The notes: generated from the letters alone by a model not told the origin. A stretch of DNA of 64,000 bases from JAWKMZ01 sp041391965 (GCA_041391965.1 JAWKMZ010000003.1:124001-188000); one strand, 5' to 3'; counted from the first letter of the stretch, positions 9,299-18,951 are shown. A program made the numbers and translations.

Positions 9299-12220
9299 AT
9301 GAATATCCATTTTCAATTACAGGAATTAAAAACCAGATTGTTAGGAGAATTGTTTGTTGATGATTTAATGAAAGCACTCTATGCAACAGATGCTTCTGTA
9401 TATAGAAAATTGCCACTTGCAGTTGCATATCCAAAAACAAAAGACGATATAAAGCAACTGATAACTTTTGCAAAAACCAATAAAACCTCCTTAATTCCAA
9501 GAACTGCAGGCACCTCTTTGGCTGGACAATGTGTTGGCAATGGTATTGTGGTTGATGTGTCTAAATATTTTACAAAAATTTTAGATATTAATGAAAAAGC
9601 AAAAACCGTCACAGTACAACCAGGCGTTATACGTGATGAACTCAATCATTATTTAAAACCGTTTGGGTTGTTTTTTGGTCCTAATACCTCTACATCTAAC
9701 CGCTGCATGATTGGTGGAATGGTTGGCAATAACTCATCAGGAACAACCTCAATACAATATGGCGTGACACGTGATAAAGTTTTGGCAATTAAAACTATTT
9801 TAAGTGATGGAAGCGACGCGGTTTTTAAAAATGTAACTTCAGAAGAATTTTATAAAAAAACTAAGCTAAAAACTTTAGAAGGTCATATTTATCAAACTAT
9901 TCATAAAGAATTAGAATCAAAAACTGTTCAAAATGAAATAAAAATCAACTTTCCAAAACCTGAAATTCATCGTAGAAATACTGGTTATGCCATTGATGAA
10001 CTCATCAAATCTGATGTTTTTTTAAATTCAAATGAACCTTTTAATATGTGCAAACTACTTTCTGGTAGTGAAGGTACTTTAGCATTTACAACAGAAATCA
10101 CGTTGCAGTTGGACGATTTGCCTCCAAAAGAAAGCATGATGGTTACAGCACATTTTAAAAGTATTGAAGCCTGTTTAAATGCTGTCGAATTAGTAATGCA
10201 GCATCATTTGTACACCTGTGAAATGATGGATAAAACTATTTTGGACTGTACAAAACACAACAAAACACAACAAGAAAACAGACAATTTATACAAGGTGAT
10301 CCGCAAGCCATTTTGATGTGCGAAATCAAAGCAGATACCAAAGAAGCAGCTCAATTATTGGCGAACAAATTAGTTGCTGATATTCAGAATTCAAACTTAA
10401 GTTATGCGTTTCCTGTGTTGATAGAAGATGACATAAACAAAGCTATCGCCTTAAGACAAGCAGGTTTGGGCTTATTGGGCAATATGATTGGCGATAAAAA
10501 ATCAGCCGCTTGTATTGAAGATACAGCAGTAGCTTTACCAGATTTGGCAAGTTATATTAAGGAGTTTACTCAACTTATGAAAAGCCATAATCAAGAAGCC
10601 ATTTATTATGCGCATGCTGGAGCAGGAGAGTTGCATTTACGTCCAATTCTTAATTTAAAAAAGCAAGAAGATGTGGTTTTGTTCCGAAAAATCACAACTG
10701 AGGTTGCGCATTTGGTCAAAAAATATCAAGGCTCGATGAGTGGAGAACATGGTGATGGGATTGTGAGAGCAGAATTTATCCCAATGATGATTGGCGACTC
10801 AAATTATCAAATTTTAAAACGAATAAAATCGGCTTTTGATTCAGACAATATCTTCAATCCAGGAAAAATTGTAGATGCGTTTCCAATGGACCAATCCTTG
10901 CGATATAAGCCAAATAGAATCGAACCACAAATAGAAACTTTATTAGATTTTTCAGCATCCTTAGGAATTCTTCGTGAAGCCGAAAAATGTAATGGCTCAG
11001 GCGATTGCCGCAAATTACCAGAATTTGGAGGAACGATGTGCCCAAGTTACAGAGCCACTCGAAACGAAAAAGACACCACAAGAGCCAGAGCGAATGCTTT
11101 GCGTGAATTTTTGACAAATTCAAATAAGCCTAATAAATTCAATTACAAAGAATTAAAAGATGTTTTTGATTTGTGTTTGAGTTGTAAAGCGTGTGCAAGC
11201 GAATGTCCAAGCAGCGTAGATGTTGCAAGTTTAAAAGCCGAATTTCAGTATCAATACCAAAAGGCAAATGGCATTAGTTTAAGAACAAAATTATTTGCTT
11301 ATAACAATAAATTGAATAAGTATGGAAGTTATGCTTCAAAGCTAACCAACGTCCTTTTTAAAACTAAATTTACATCAAATATTTTAAAAACAACTTTCGG
11401 AATTGCCAAAGAAAGAAGCTTACCATTAATATCAAATAAAAGTTTAGATAAAGAGTATCAATTAATTAAAAATCAATTAGATAATAATAGAATAATCAAA
11501 ACTGTTTATCTGTTCAATGACGAATTTACAAATCATTTAGACACACAAATTGGTGTAGATGCCATTCAACTTTTAAATGCTCTAAATTATAAGGTTAAAC
11601 TTATAAACCATTCAGAATCGGGTCGTACTTTTCTGTCTAAAGGTTTGTTAGAACAAGCTAAAAACTGTGCCAATCACAATGTTTCGATATTTAAAGATTT
11701 AATTTCTGATGACATGCCATTAATTGGCATTGAACCTTCAGCAATTCTTACATTTAAAGATGAATACCTCAAATTGGCTGACGATGTAACTTCAGCAAAG
11801 GAAATAGCAAAACACACTTTTCTAATAGAAGAGTTTATTCAGCAAGAAATCAAATTAGGAAACATTACAACATCCCAATTTACCAAAAAAGCAAAAATCA
11901 TTAAGTTTCATGGACATTGCCATCAAAAAGCTTTAAGCAGTCAAGCTTCAAGTTTTGCTGTTTTGAATTTGCCAAAAAATTATAAAGTCACCATAATACC
12001 AAGTGGTTGCTGTGGAATGGCTGGAAGTTTTGGTTATGAAAAGGAGCATTATGACGTTAGTATGCAAATTGGTGAACAAACCTTATTTCCTGCAGTCAGA
12101 AACGTCTCTAACGACGTCATAATTTCTGCAAATGGCACCAGTTGCAGACATCAAATCAAAGATGGTACAAAACGAGAGGCTAAACATCCTATTACAATTT
12201 TAAAAGAAGCACTGCTATAA
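9299..12220 (+). CDS. FAD-linked 2-hydroxyacid dehydrogenase with fused Fe-S/CCG half (GlcD-GlcF or Dld-II type)
   Basis: This 973-residue single-chain enzyme contains the whole electron path of glycolate oxidase. Residues of about 30-230 form a VAO/PCMH-type FAD-binding domain (PRTAGTSLAGQ, GGMVGNNSSGTTS). Residues of about 240-530 form the FAD-oxidase C domain. An Fe-S region follows, with a first cluster around CNGSGDC and a second with C626/C629/C632/C636 (CLSCKACASECP). The C-terminal third has CCG modules (HGHCHQKAL, PSGCCGMAGSFGYE). The likely reaction is oxidation of D-lactate, glycolate or D-2-hydroxyglutarate at the membrane face. The substrate cannot be chosen from sequence alone. 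The ATG at 9299 is the only good start. Confidence 0.9.
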   Translation: MNIHFQLQELKTRLLGELFVDDLMKALYATDASVYRKLPLAVAYPKTKDDIKQLITFAKTNKTSLIPRTAGTSLAGQCVGNGIVVDVSKYFTKILDINEKAKTVTVQPGVIRDELNHYLKPFGLFFGPNTSTSNRCMIGGMVGNNSSGTTSIQYGVTRDKVLAIKTILSDGSDAVFKNVTSEEFYKKTKLKTLEGHIYQTIHKELESKTVQNEIKINFPKPEIHRRNTGYAIDELIKSDVFLNSNEPFNMCKLLSGSEGTLAFTTEITLQLDDLPPKESMMVTAHFKSIEACLNAVELVMQHHLYTCEMMDKTILDCTKHNKTQQENRQFIQGDPQAILMCEIKADTKEAAQLLANKLVADIQNSNLSYAFPVLIEDDINKAIALRQAGLGLLGNMIGDKKSAACIEDTAVALPDLASYIKEFTQLMKSHNQEAIYYAHAGAGELHLRPILNLKKQEDVVLFRKITTEVAHLVKKYQGSMSGEHGDGIVRAEFIPMMIGDSNYQILKRIKSAFDSDNIFNPGKIVDAFPMDQSLRYKPNRIEPQIETLLDFSASLGILREAEKCNGSGDCRKLPEFGGTMCPSYRATRNEKDTTRARANALREFLTNSNKPNKFNYKELKDVFDLCLSCKACASECPSSVDVASLKAEFQYQYQKANGISLRTKLFAYNNKLNKYGSYASKLTNVLFKTKFTSNILKTTFGIAKERSLPLISNKSLDKEYQLIKNQLDNNRIIKTVYLFNDEFTNHLDTQIGVDAIQLLNALNYKVKLINHSESGRTFLSKGLLEQAKNCANHNVSIFKDLISDDMPLIGIEPSAILTFKDEYLKLADDVTSAKEIAKHTFLIEEFIQQEIKLGNITTSQFTKKAKIIKFHGHCHQKALSSQASSFAVLNLPKNYKVTIIPSGCCGMAGSFGYEKEHYDVSMQIGEQTLFPAVRNVSNDVIISANGTSCRHQIKDGTKREAKHPITILKEALL

Positions 12221-12282
12221 TTTTTGTTTCTGTGATAATAAAATTATTTTAGCAACGATAAATCGAATTCAAACTACATTTT

Positions 12283-13344
12283 ATGGCAGGAAATTCCTTT
12301 GGAAACTTATTTAAGCTAAGCACTTTTGGTGAATCTCATGGCGATGCCATTGGTGGTGTCATTGACGGTTGTCCTGCTGGTATTATGTTAGATTTTGAGG
12401 CTATTCAAAAAGAGATGAACCGTCGTAAACCTGGTCAATCAGAGATTGTTACACAACGTAAAGAGCCAGACGACGTCCAGTTTTTATCTGGAATTTTTGA
12501 AGGCAAGACCACAGGAACTCCAATAGGTTTTATCATTGAAAACACCAATCAAAAATCTAAAGACTACTCCCATATAAAAGACGTATATCGTCCAAGTCAT
12601 GCCGATTTTACCTACCAAAAAAAATATGGCATCAGAGATTATAGAGGAGGAGGTCGCAGTTCGGCTCGTGAAACTGCTTGTAGAGTCGTGGCTGGAGCTA
12701 TAGCTAAACAAGTGATAAAAGACATCAAAATTAACGCGTACACATCATCCGTTGGCGATTTGTTTTTAGAAAAACCTTATCAAGATTTAGATTTCTCAAA
12801 AATTGAAAACAACCCTGTACGTTGTCCTGATGACTTTGTTGCCAACCAAATGATTGAAAAAATTAAAGCCATCAAAAAAGAAGGAGACACCATAGGAGGT
12901 ACTGTCACTTGCGTCATTCAAAACGTACCAATAGGTCTTGGAGAACCTGTTTTTGATAAATTGCATGCCGAACTTGGCAAAGCCATGTTGTCCATCAATG
13001 CTGTAAAAGGCTTTGAATATGGCAGCGGATTTTGTGGTGCTAAAATGAAAGGCAGTGACCATAACGACCAATTTAATACAGATGGAACCACCATAACCAA
13101 TTTATCAGGAGGCATTCAAGGAGGCATCAGCAATGGTATGGATATTTATTTTAGAGTAGCCTTCAAACCTGTGGCCACTATCATACAAAAGCAAAACACA
13201 TTAGATAATCAAGGTAACATCGTTGAAATGCAAGGCAAAGGTCGCCACGATCCCTGTGTCGTTCCAAGAGCCATTCCAATTGTGGAAGCTATGGCAGCCT
13301 TGGTTTTAACCGATTTTTGGTTATTAAATAAAATTTATAAGTAG
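12283..13344 (+). CDS. aroC: Chorismate synthase AroC
   Basis: AroC converts 5-enolpyruvylshikimate-3-phosphate to chorismate using reduced FMN, the last step of the shikimate pathway. The 353-residue protein shows the three family signatures: GESHGDAIGGVIDGCPAG near the N terminus, the central YRGGGRSSARETA, and RHDPCVVPRAIPIVEAM near the C terminus. Length is normal. No other aro gene is adjacent. The gene stands 62 bases after the dehydrogenase and could be transcribed with it or separately. Confidence 0.97.
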   Translation: MAGNSFGNLFKLSTFGESHGDAIGGVIDGCPAGIMLDFEAIQKEMNRRKPGQSEIVTQRKEPDDVQFLSGIFEGKTTGTPIGFIIENTNQKSKDYSHIKDVYRPSHADFTYQKKYGIRDYRGGGRSSARETACRVVAGAIAKQVIKDIKINAYTSSVGDLFLEKPYQDLDFSKIENNPVRCPDDFVANQMIEKIKAIKKEGDTIGGTVTCVIQNVPIGLGEPVFDKLHAELGKAMLSINAVKGFEYGSGFCGAKMKGSDHNDQFNTDGTTITNLSGGIQGGISNGMDIYFRVAFKPVATIIQKQNTLDNQGNIVEMQGKGRHDPCVVPRAIPIVEAMAALVLTDFWLLNKIYK

Positions 13345-13350
13345 CATTTT

Positions 13351-13407
13351 CCTGCTTTCCGCTTTATCTTTTGCAAAAAAGCAAAAGGATATCGCTGCAA
13401 TCAGGGC
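13351..13407. repeat. Imperfect palindromic element between aroC and the symporter
   Basis: Core arms ATCTTTTGC (13366-13374) and GCAAAAGGAT (13381-13390) flank six A residues. A weaker outer match (CCTG...GC..TATC against its reverse complement) extends the palindrome to about 57 bases. Composition is GC-richer than nearby spacers. It resembles short palindromic elements that recur between genes in flavobacterial chromosomes, but only one copy is seen here. Confidence 0.5.
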
Positions 13408-13426
13408 TAAAACAGCACAATAGCAT

Positions 13427-14872
13427 ATGAAAAAACTGGCACTACATTGGAAAATTATTATAGGAATGATTCTTGGTATCATTTGGGCATTACTATCAAG
13501 TTCATTAGGTTGGAGTGCTTTTACCATCAACTGGATTGACCCATTTGGAACCATTTTTATCAATCTATTAAAGTTGATAGCTGTTCCTTTGGTCTTATTT
13601 TCAATAATTGGTGGTGTTGCCAACATTGGAGACCCTTCAAGCTTGGGCAGAATGGGAGGAAAGACTTTACTTCTTTATTTAGTGACCACTATTTTTGCCA
13701 TCTCTTTAGGGTTAGTTTTGGTAAATACCATTCAACCCGGAAAACTTATAGATAAACAAAGCAGAATTGATAACCGAATTAGTTATGAAATTTGGGCAGC
13801 TTCACAAGGCCATGAAATTAAAGATGGCATTAACTATTTACAAGATCCTCATTTTTTTAAACGCGCTCAAGAAATATCTGAGCTCTCTAAAAGTGAACTC
13901 AAAGAAGCTTCCGTATCTGATAAACTTGAAAAAGCCGATAAACAAAAGCAAACTTCACCTTTGCAGCCTTTGGTAGATATTGTCCCAGATAATTTTTTCT
14001 ATTCGCTTTCAAACAACGGCTTAATGCTTCAAATTATCTTTTTTGCTATCTTTTTTGGTGTTTGTTTGCTCTTTATTCCTAATGAAAAGGCACAACCAGT
14101 TATCAATTTAGTAGATAGTATCAACGAAGTGTTTCTTAAAATGGTCGATTTTGTTATGCAAGCAGCACCCTTTTTTGTATTTGCACTTTTAGCTGGTGTC
14201 GTCAGCAAAATGGCAGGAAATGATATTGGAAAAGTCGTTGAGATTTTTAAAGGCTTGAGTTGGTATTCGCTAACTGTTTTGTTAGGATTGTTATTGATGA
14301 TTTTTGTTGCTTATCCAACACTTTTAAAAACATTTGTAAAAAAAATCCCTTATTCAGGCTTTTTTAAAGCCATGAGTCCTGCACAAACTTTAGCATTTTC
14401 AACATCAAGTAGCGCAGCGACACTTCCTGTAACTATGGAATGTGTAGAGCAAAACCTTGGTGTTAATAAAAAAATAAGCAGTTTTGTATTGCCAATAGGT
14501 GCTACTGTCAATATGGATGGTACCAGTTTGTATCAAGCCGTTGCGGTTATATTTTTGGCACAATTGCATATGATTGACTTAACCATTGGACAGCAATTGG
14601 TGGTTGTATTAACCACAACATTGGCCTCAATAGGTTCAGCAGCTGTACCAAGTGCTGGTTTGGTAATGCTGATTATTGTCTTGGATTCGGTTGGACTAAA
14701 TCCTGCTTGGATAGCTATTATTTTTCCTGTGGATAGAATTTTGGATATGTTCCGTACAGTTGTCAATGTAACAGGAGATGCGACTGTGTGCTCTATTGTT
14801 GCGAATGGCGAAAACATGCTCGATTACCACGATACCAAAAACCCAACGGAAACTTTCGATTTGGATTCATAA
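13427..14872 (+). CDS. Dicarboxylate/amino acid:cation symporter (DAACS, GltP/DctA family)
   Basis: This 481-residue polytopic inner-membrane carrier takes up glutamate, aspartate or C4-dicarboxylates with H+ or Na+. The serine-rich re-entrant loop FSTSSSAATLPVTMEC is present. So are the substrate/Na-binding helix signature PIGATVNMDGTSLYQA and the later DRILDMFRTVVNVTGDA. The loop at about residues 110-190 is long and hydrophilic (KSELKEASVSDKLEKADKQK region), which makes the protein longer than the approximately 430 residues typical of GltP. Specificity cannot be read from sequence. Confidence 0.93.
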   Translation: MKKLALHWKIIIGMILGIIWALLSSSLGWSAFTINWIDPFGTIFINLLKLIAVPLVLFSIIGGVANIGDPSSLGRMGGKTLLLYLVTTIFAISLGLVLVNTIQPGKLIDKQSRIDNRISYEIWAASQGHEIKDGINYLQDPHFFKRAQEISELSKSELKEASVSDKLEKADKQKQTSPLQPLVDIVPDNFFYSLSNNGLMLQIIFFAIFFGVCLLFIPNEKAQPVINLVDSINEVFLKMVDFVMQAAPFFVFALLAGVVSKMAGNDIGKVVEIFKGLSWYSLTVLLGLLLMIFVAYPTLLKTFVKKIPYSGFFKAMSPAQTLAFSTSSSAATLPVTMECVEQNLGVNKKISSFVLPIGATVNMDGTSLYQAVAVIFLAQLHMIDLTIGQQLVVVLTTTLASIGSAAVPSAGLVMLIIVLDSVGLNPAWIAIIFPVDRILDMFRTVVNVTGDATVCSIVANGENMLDYHDTKNPTETFDLDS

Positions 14873-15354
14873 AACAAAGCCTCAAAACGAAATCTTACCT
14901 AATCAGATGTTATCTGAATACTTATGCAATGTTAGACATGCACTACATAAGAATTTGATATCTTCCTGATTAACTGAAATCAGGCTCAAATTGGAGTATT
15001 TGTCTTGAGGCTCGCTATATTCAAAGTAAAAGTATATACATCTATTATAAAAGTAAGTTTGAGTGAACTCCTTAATTGTATTGGTAAACGGGATATTTGG
15101 GTTAGTAAAACCCAACAAAATGTAACCTACTGTAATACACGAGGTTAATTTGTGCATTTTGTAGATGATTTTGACACCTATGAAGTTTTAATCAATTTTT
15201 TTATGGCATACATCGAGTTTATTAAATGCCTTTTAACAGAATTTCTACATTTACAATATCAAAATAAAAGTGCTATTAATCAATAGATTATTCCCTCAAT
15301 ATTAAAGTGTTTTTTTAGATTAAATTAGTTTTTAAGTTAGTTGTTAAATGTTAG
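14873..15354. other. Long spacer between the symporter and the DCC gene
   Basis: About 480 bases without a convincing gene. The only reading frame of note is an 84-codon minus-strand ORF at 14903-15157, listed separately. The rest is AT-rich, with no tRNA-like fold, repeat or promoter that I can defend. Confidence 0.5.
14903..15157 (-). CDS. Possible small exported or membrane protein, 84 aa
   Basis: The ORF starts with a short signal-like stretch (MHKLTSCITVGYILLGF) and continues with a Tyr- and Phe-rich middle and a cysteine pair (LCSAC). It has no recognisable domain and no close neighbour on its strand. It could be a decayed gene or a chance ORF in an AT-rich spacer. The signal-like start is the only positive evidence. 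Confidence 0.25.
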   Translation of the reverse strand: MHKLTSCITVGYILLGFTNPNIPFTNTIKEFTQTYFYNRCIYFYFEYSEPQDKYSNLSLISVNQEDIKFLCSACLTLHKYSDNI

Positions 15355-15384
15355 AAAAAGTCCTTACGCCAAAGGGCTTTTTTT
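15355..15384 (-). terminator. Intrinsic terminator
   Basis: An 11-bp stem (AAAAAGTCCTT / AAGGGCTTTTT, one G-T pair) closes a six-base loop. It lies 12 bases beyond the stop of the minus-strand DCC gene. A and T runs on both sides would let it also stop plus-strand readthrough. Confidence 0.75.
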
Positions 15385-15396
15385 ATTGGATAATTT

Positions 15397-15810
15397 TTAA
15401 AGAAACTTTGATTTAAGTTCTGGTGTAGGAATCATGCAAGCTTCTTTTTTACCATACCATTTGTAGCGGTTTTTGGCTATAAAGTTATAAACCCAATTTC
15501 TTATAAAAGCTGGAATAATAAGAAAAACTGCCATTAGGTTTATAGGAAATTCAAGTTTGGAAGCAATTTTTAATGCGGCTGTCGATTTATAAAAAATACC
15601 GTTTTTTTCTGAATAAAGGAGGATGGAATCTATTTTTGTAGTATCAATATTAAATTTTTTGATAATCTCCATTCCAACCTGACTTTGCAACGCCGTAAAC
15701 ATAAACACTTCATTTTTATCGTGCTTAATGATATACTGAACTGAAGCATCGCAAAGGTTACAAACTCCATCAAAAAGAATGAGTTGTTTATGTTTTGGTA
15801 ACAGAATCAT
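15397..15810 (-). CDS. DCC-family thiol-disulfide oxidoreductase-like protein (DUF393)
   Basis: This 137-residue protein opens with the family signature LFDGVCNLCDASVQY, a CxxC pair just after a DGxC motif, and continues with FTALQSQVG. DCC proteins are thioredoxin-fold relatives thought to handle thiols, but the physiological substrate is unknown. I chose the ATG at 15810, immediately after the mutS2 stop at 15812. The longer frame would begin at a TTG inside mutS2. The gene is probably on the mutS2 transcript. Confidence 0.85.
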   Translation of the reverse strand: MILLPKHKQLILFDGVCNLCDASVQYIIKHDKNEVFMFTALQSQVGMEIIKKFNIDTTKIDSILLYSEKNGIFYKSTAALKIASKLEFPINLMAVFLIIPAFIRNWVYNFIAKNRYKWYGKKEACMIPTPELKSKFL

Positions 15811-15811
15811 A

Positions 15812-17977
15812 TTATTTGCTGGTTTCAACCAATTCTAAATGGTCAACACTTACGTTAGTCGTAAACATACCATAATTTACAACAGCTTTGTTTTTTTCTA
15901 TTTTGTCAATACTTCCAACTGCACGACCATCTTCCATACGCACTTTGTCGCCCACTTTAAAAATTGGTTTAGGTTTTGGTGTTGCTTCTACTTTTTTCTT
16001 AGCGGCTTTCTTTTTCTGTCTAATGACTTCTACTGTTTTTTCAGCTTCTTTTATCACTTTTTGCTCTTTTGCTTTCTGAATTTTTTTCTGATTTGCAGAT
16101 ACTTTTTTGCGCTTAGAATTTTCAATCTGCACTAATTTAAACAATTCGTCCAACAACTCTCGCTTGCGTTTATTGTCAAAATATTTTTCAGATAAATCAT
16201 TTAGTTTTTGTCCAAGATAAATCAAACGCTGATTACTATCATATAACTCTTGATAGCTTTCTAATTTTTTCTGGATTTTGGCATTGATTTCTTCCAACTT
16301 ATCAGCTTCTGCTATCTTTTTCTTTTCGTTCAACATTAAAGATTTGCCTGTTTTTTCAAGCTTGGAACGCTCTTTTTGAAGTTTAGCAATAGTGGCATCA
16401 AAACGAATTTTACCGCGTTCTATTTTCTTTTTTGCTCTGTTAATCAAACTGTAAGGAATTCCATTTTTTTGAGCTACTTCAAAGGTAAAGGAGCTTCCTG
16501 CTTGCCCTAAAGCCAATTTATACATAGGCTCTAAACTTTTTTCATCAAAAAGCATGTTGGCATTTTGCATATAAGGCAATTCGTTGGCTAAAATTTTTAA
16601 ATTAGAATAATGGGTTGTGATAATGCCATAAGCTTCTCGATGATAAAATTCTTCTAAAAAAGTCTCAGCTAAAGCACCTCCAAGTTCAGGATCACTTCCT
16701 GTACCAAATTCATCAATTAAAAACAAAGTATGTTTATTGCATTTTTTTAAAAAATAATTCATCTGTTTTAATCTGTAGCTATAAGTGCTCAATTGGTTTT
16801 CAACCGATTGATTATCACCAATATCGCTTAAAATTCTATCAAATAAACAGACACTACTTCGTTCATGTACAGGAATTAGAAAACCACTTTGCAGCATTAC
16901 CTGAAGCAATCCAACTGTTTTTAACGTGATGCTTTTTCCACCAGCATTTGGCCCAGAAATAACAATAATTCTATTGTCATTTTGAAGGTTAATAGATTGT
17001 GGATAGGTTTTTAGTTTCTTTTTTTGGTTGGAAAGATAGAGGAGTGGATGATAAGCTTCTTTTAAGTTATACGTTTTATCATCATTAATATTTGGCAAAA
17101 TAGCATTTATAGATTTAGCGTATTTCGCTTTGGCAGCAATAACATCTAAATCAGTTAAAAAGGTTTGATATTGTTGCAAAAGCGGTGTGTAAGGACGTAT
17201 AAAATTGGTCAGCGTTTTTAGAATACGCATGACTTCTTCTTGCTCATCAAACTCCAAATTATTAAGTTCTCTATTGTATCTAAAAGTGGTTTCAGGTTCA
17301 ACATAAACAATGCTTCCTGTTTTACTGCTTCCCATAATAGCGCCTTTTACCTTGCGTCTATACATGGCTTTTACAGCAAGTACACGTTTGTTATCAAAAA
17401 CACTTTCTCTAATGTCATCCAAATAGTCTAAACTACTGTAAGTATTTAAAGCTGAATTAAAACTTTGATTGATTTTCCCTTTTACAACATTAATATCGTG
17501 TCTGAGTTGCAATAATGTGTCTGAAGCAGTATCCTTTACATCGCCAAACCTATCTACAACAAGGTCAATAGCTTTTATAAGTACTTTGGTAATTTCTATG
17601 GATGCTGAAAATTGATACAGGTTTGGATAGTAGGTTTCAAATTTTTTAAGGAATTGAATAATTTCATTGCAAGTATTTGAAATAGATACAATTTTTTTTA
17701 AGCTGGTAGTATCTAAAAAGGTATTTTCTATTTTTAAATATTGAAGTTCTTTGGTAATAGGTTCAAAACCATGGTTTGGAATGTGATTATCGTTATAAAA
17801 CGACGCTAAATAATCGTTAGTAAGTTGTAATGACTTTAGCAGCTCTGTTTTATTAGAAAAAGGTTTTGTCTCTAAGGCTTTATGAGTTCCTAAAGCAGTT
17901 ATGCAGTGTTCTGCCATTTGGTTGAGCACTGTGTAAAATTCAATATCGTGTAATGTTTTTTCGTGAATGTGAATCAT
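15812..17977 (-). CDS. mutS2: MutS2-family DNA-binding ATPase without Smr domain
   Basis: MutS2 binds branched DNA and, in other phyla, limits recombination or rescues collided ribosomes. The 721-residue protein has the core helical clamp, Walker A GPNAGGKS at 342-349, Walker B region LFLIDEFGTGSDP, and the TTHYSNLK motif. A long charged coiled coil follows at about 520-650. It ends in a small KOW-like beta domain (FKVGDKVRMEDGRAVGSIDKI). The C-terminal Smr nuclease domain that ends typical MutS2 proteins of about 780 residues is absent. It diverges from ung across a 47-base spacer. Confidence 0.9.
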   Translation of the reverse strand: MIHIHEKTLHDIEFYTVLNQMAEHCITALGTHKALETKPFSNKTELLKSLQLTNDYLASFYNDNHIPNHGFEPITKELQYLKIENTFLDTTSLKKIVSISNTCNEIIQFLKKFETYYPNLYQFSASIEITKVLIKAIDLVVDRFGDVKDTASDTLLQLRHDINVVKGKINQSFNSALNTYSSLDYLDDIRESVFDNKRVLAVKAMYRRKVKGAIMGSSKTGSIVYVEPETTFRYNRELNNLEFDEQEEVMRILKTLTNFIRPYTPLLQQYQTFLTDLDVIAAKAKYAKSINAILPNINDDKTYNLKEAYHPLLYLSNQKKKLKTYPQSINLQNDNRIIVISGPNAGGKSITLKTVGLLQVMLQSGFLIPVHERSSVCLFDRILSDIGDNQSVENQLSTYSYRLKQMNYFLKKCNKHTLFLIDEFGTGSDPELGGALAETFLEEFYHREAYGIITTHYSNLKILANELPYMQNANMLFDEKSLEPMYKLALGQAGSSFTFEVAQKNGIPYSLINRAKKKIERGKIRFDATIAKLQKERSKLEKTGKSLMLNEKKKIAEADKLEEINAKIQKKLESYQELYDSNQRLIYLGQKLNDLSEKYFDNKRKRELLDELFKLVQIENSKRKKVSANQKKIQKAKEQKVIKEAEKTVEVIRQKKKAAKKKVEATPKPKPIFKVGDKVRMEDGRAVGSIDKIEKNKAVVNYGMFTTNVSVDHLELVETSK

Positions 17978-18024
17978 TCCTAATATTTATACTATTTTTA
18001 GCCTCACAAAAGTAGCTATTTTTA

Positions 18025-18690
18025 ATGAACGTAACGATACACAAGAGTTGGAAACCACATTTGCAAAATGAATTTGATAAGCCTTACTTTAAAGATTTAA
18101 CAACTTTTGTAAAACATGAATATGCAACGCAAACGTGTTTTCCTCCTGGAAAGCAAATTTTTGCCGCATTTAATTGGTGTCCTTTAGATGAGTTGAAAGT
18201 GGTTATTATTGGGCAAGATCCTTATCATGGAATAGGTCAGGCAAATGGTTTGTGCTTTTCGGTAAATGATGGGATGACACATCCACCTTCTTTAATTAAT
18301 ATTTTTAAAGAAATTGAATCGGATTTAGGTGTACCATATCCAAAATCTGGAAATTTAGAACGTTGGGCTCAACAAGGTGTTTTGCTTTTGAATGCCACAT
18401 TGACTGTAAGAGCACATGAGGCTGGAAGTCATCAAAAAAAAGGTTGGGAAACCTTTACAGATGCAGTGATATCAACAATAAGCAATCAAAAAGAAAAAGT
18501 TATTTTTTTACTTTGGGGCGGATTTGCAAAACAAAAAACTAAACATATAGATGTATCAAAACATACCATTTTGGCTACAGGACATCCTTCGCCTTTAAGT
18601 GCCAATAGAGGTTATTGGTTTGGCAATAAACAGTTTAGTAAAACTAACTTCCTGTTGGAGCAAGCTGGTGAGAAACCAATTGTTTGGTAG
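18025..18690 (+). CDS. ung: Uracil-DNA glycosylase, family 1
   Basis: Ung removes uracil from DNA and starts base-excision repair. The 221-residue length is standard. The water-activating loop GQDPYHG has catalytic D65. The uracil-recognition segment GLCFSV follows it, and the minor-groove loop HPSPLSA starts at H187. The ATG at 18025 is the first in frame and close to the divergent mutS2 start, so the two repair genes share a 47-base control region. Confidence 0.97.
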   Translation: MNVTIHKSWKPHLQNEFDKPYFKDLTTFVKHEYATQTCFPPGKQIFAAFNWCPLDELKVVIIGQDPYHGIGQANGLCFSVNDGMTHPPSLINIFKEIESDLGVPYPKSGNLERWAQQGVLLLNATLTVRAHEAGSHQKKGWETFTDAVISTISNQKEKVIFLLWGGFAKQKTKHIDVSKHTILATGHPSPLSANRGYWFGNKQFSKTNFLLEQAGEKPIVW

Positions 18691-18829
18691 GAATTGCAGT
18701 AGCTGTTTGTCTAATAGCTTGAGGTTGTTCAATACTTTCTTTTTTGATTGTTTTATTACAACTAAATATAAGTAGAAAAAAATTAAAGGCAACTAAAGAA
18801 AGTAGTATTAAAGTAATTGTCATTATCAT
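18644..18829 (-). CDS. Small single-helix membrane protein, 61 aa, antisense to the 3' end of ung
   Basis: The ORF begins MIMTITLILLSLVAFNFFLL, a strong transmembrane helix. It continues with a basic stretch (CNKTIKKE) and a polar tail ending VSHQLAPTGS. Its last 47 bases run antisense to the end of ung, which constrains both proteins. The alternative minus-strand frame here lacks such a helix. A start two codons later (MTITL) is equally possible. I do not know its function. It may be a real conserved small protein or a fortunate ORF. Confidence 0.5.
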   Translation of the reverse strand: MIMTITLILLSLVAFNFFLLIFSCNKTIKKESIEQPQAIRQTATAIPTKQLVSHQLAPTGS

Positions 18830-18951
18830 ATAAATATATTTAATGTCAAGTTTATTATGACGATTTGGTTTTACAAATGTAATTAATTTTTTGAAAAATA
18901 GCGCTTTAACAATTAAAAACTTAAAATTTTGTTAAGTAAAACCTTAGGTTG

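Noticed and set aside
15839..16135. Plus-strand ORF of 98 codons inside mutS2
   Set aside because: It is antisense to the lysine-rich coiled coil, which gives a Phe-rich artefact on the other strand.
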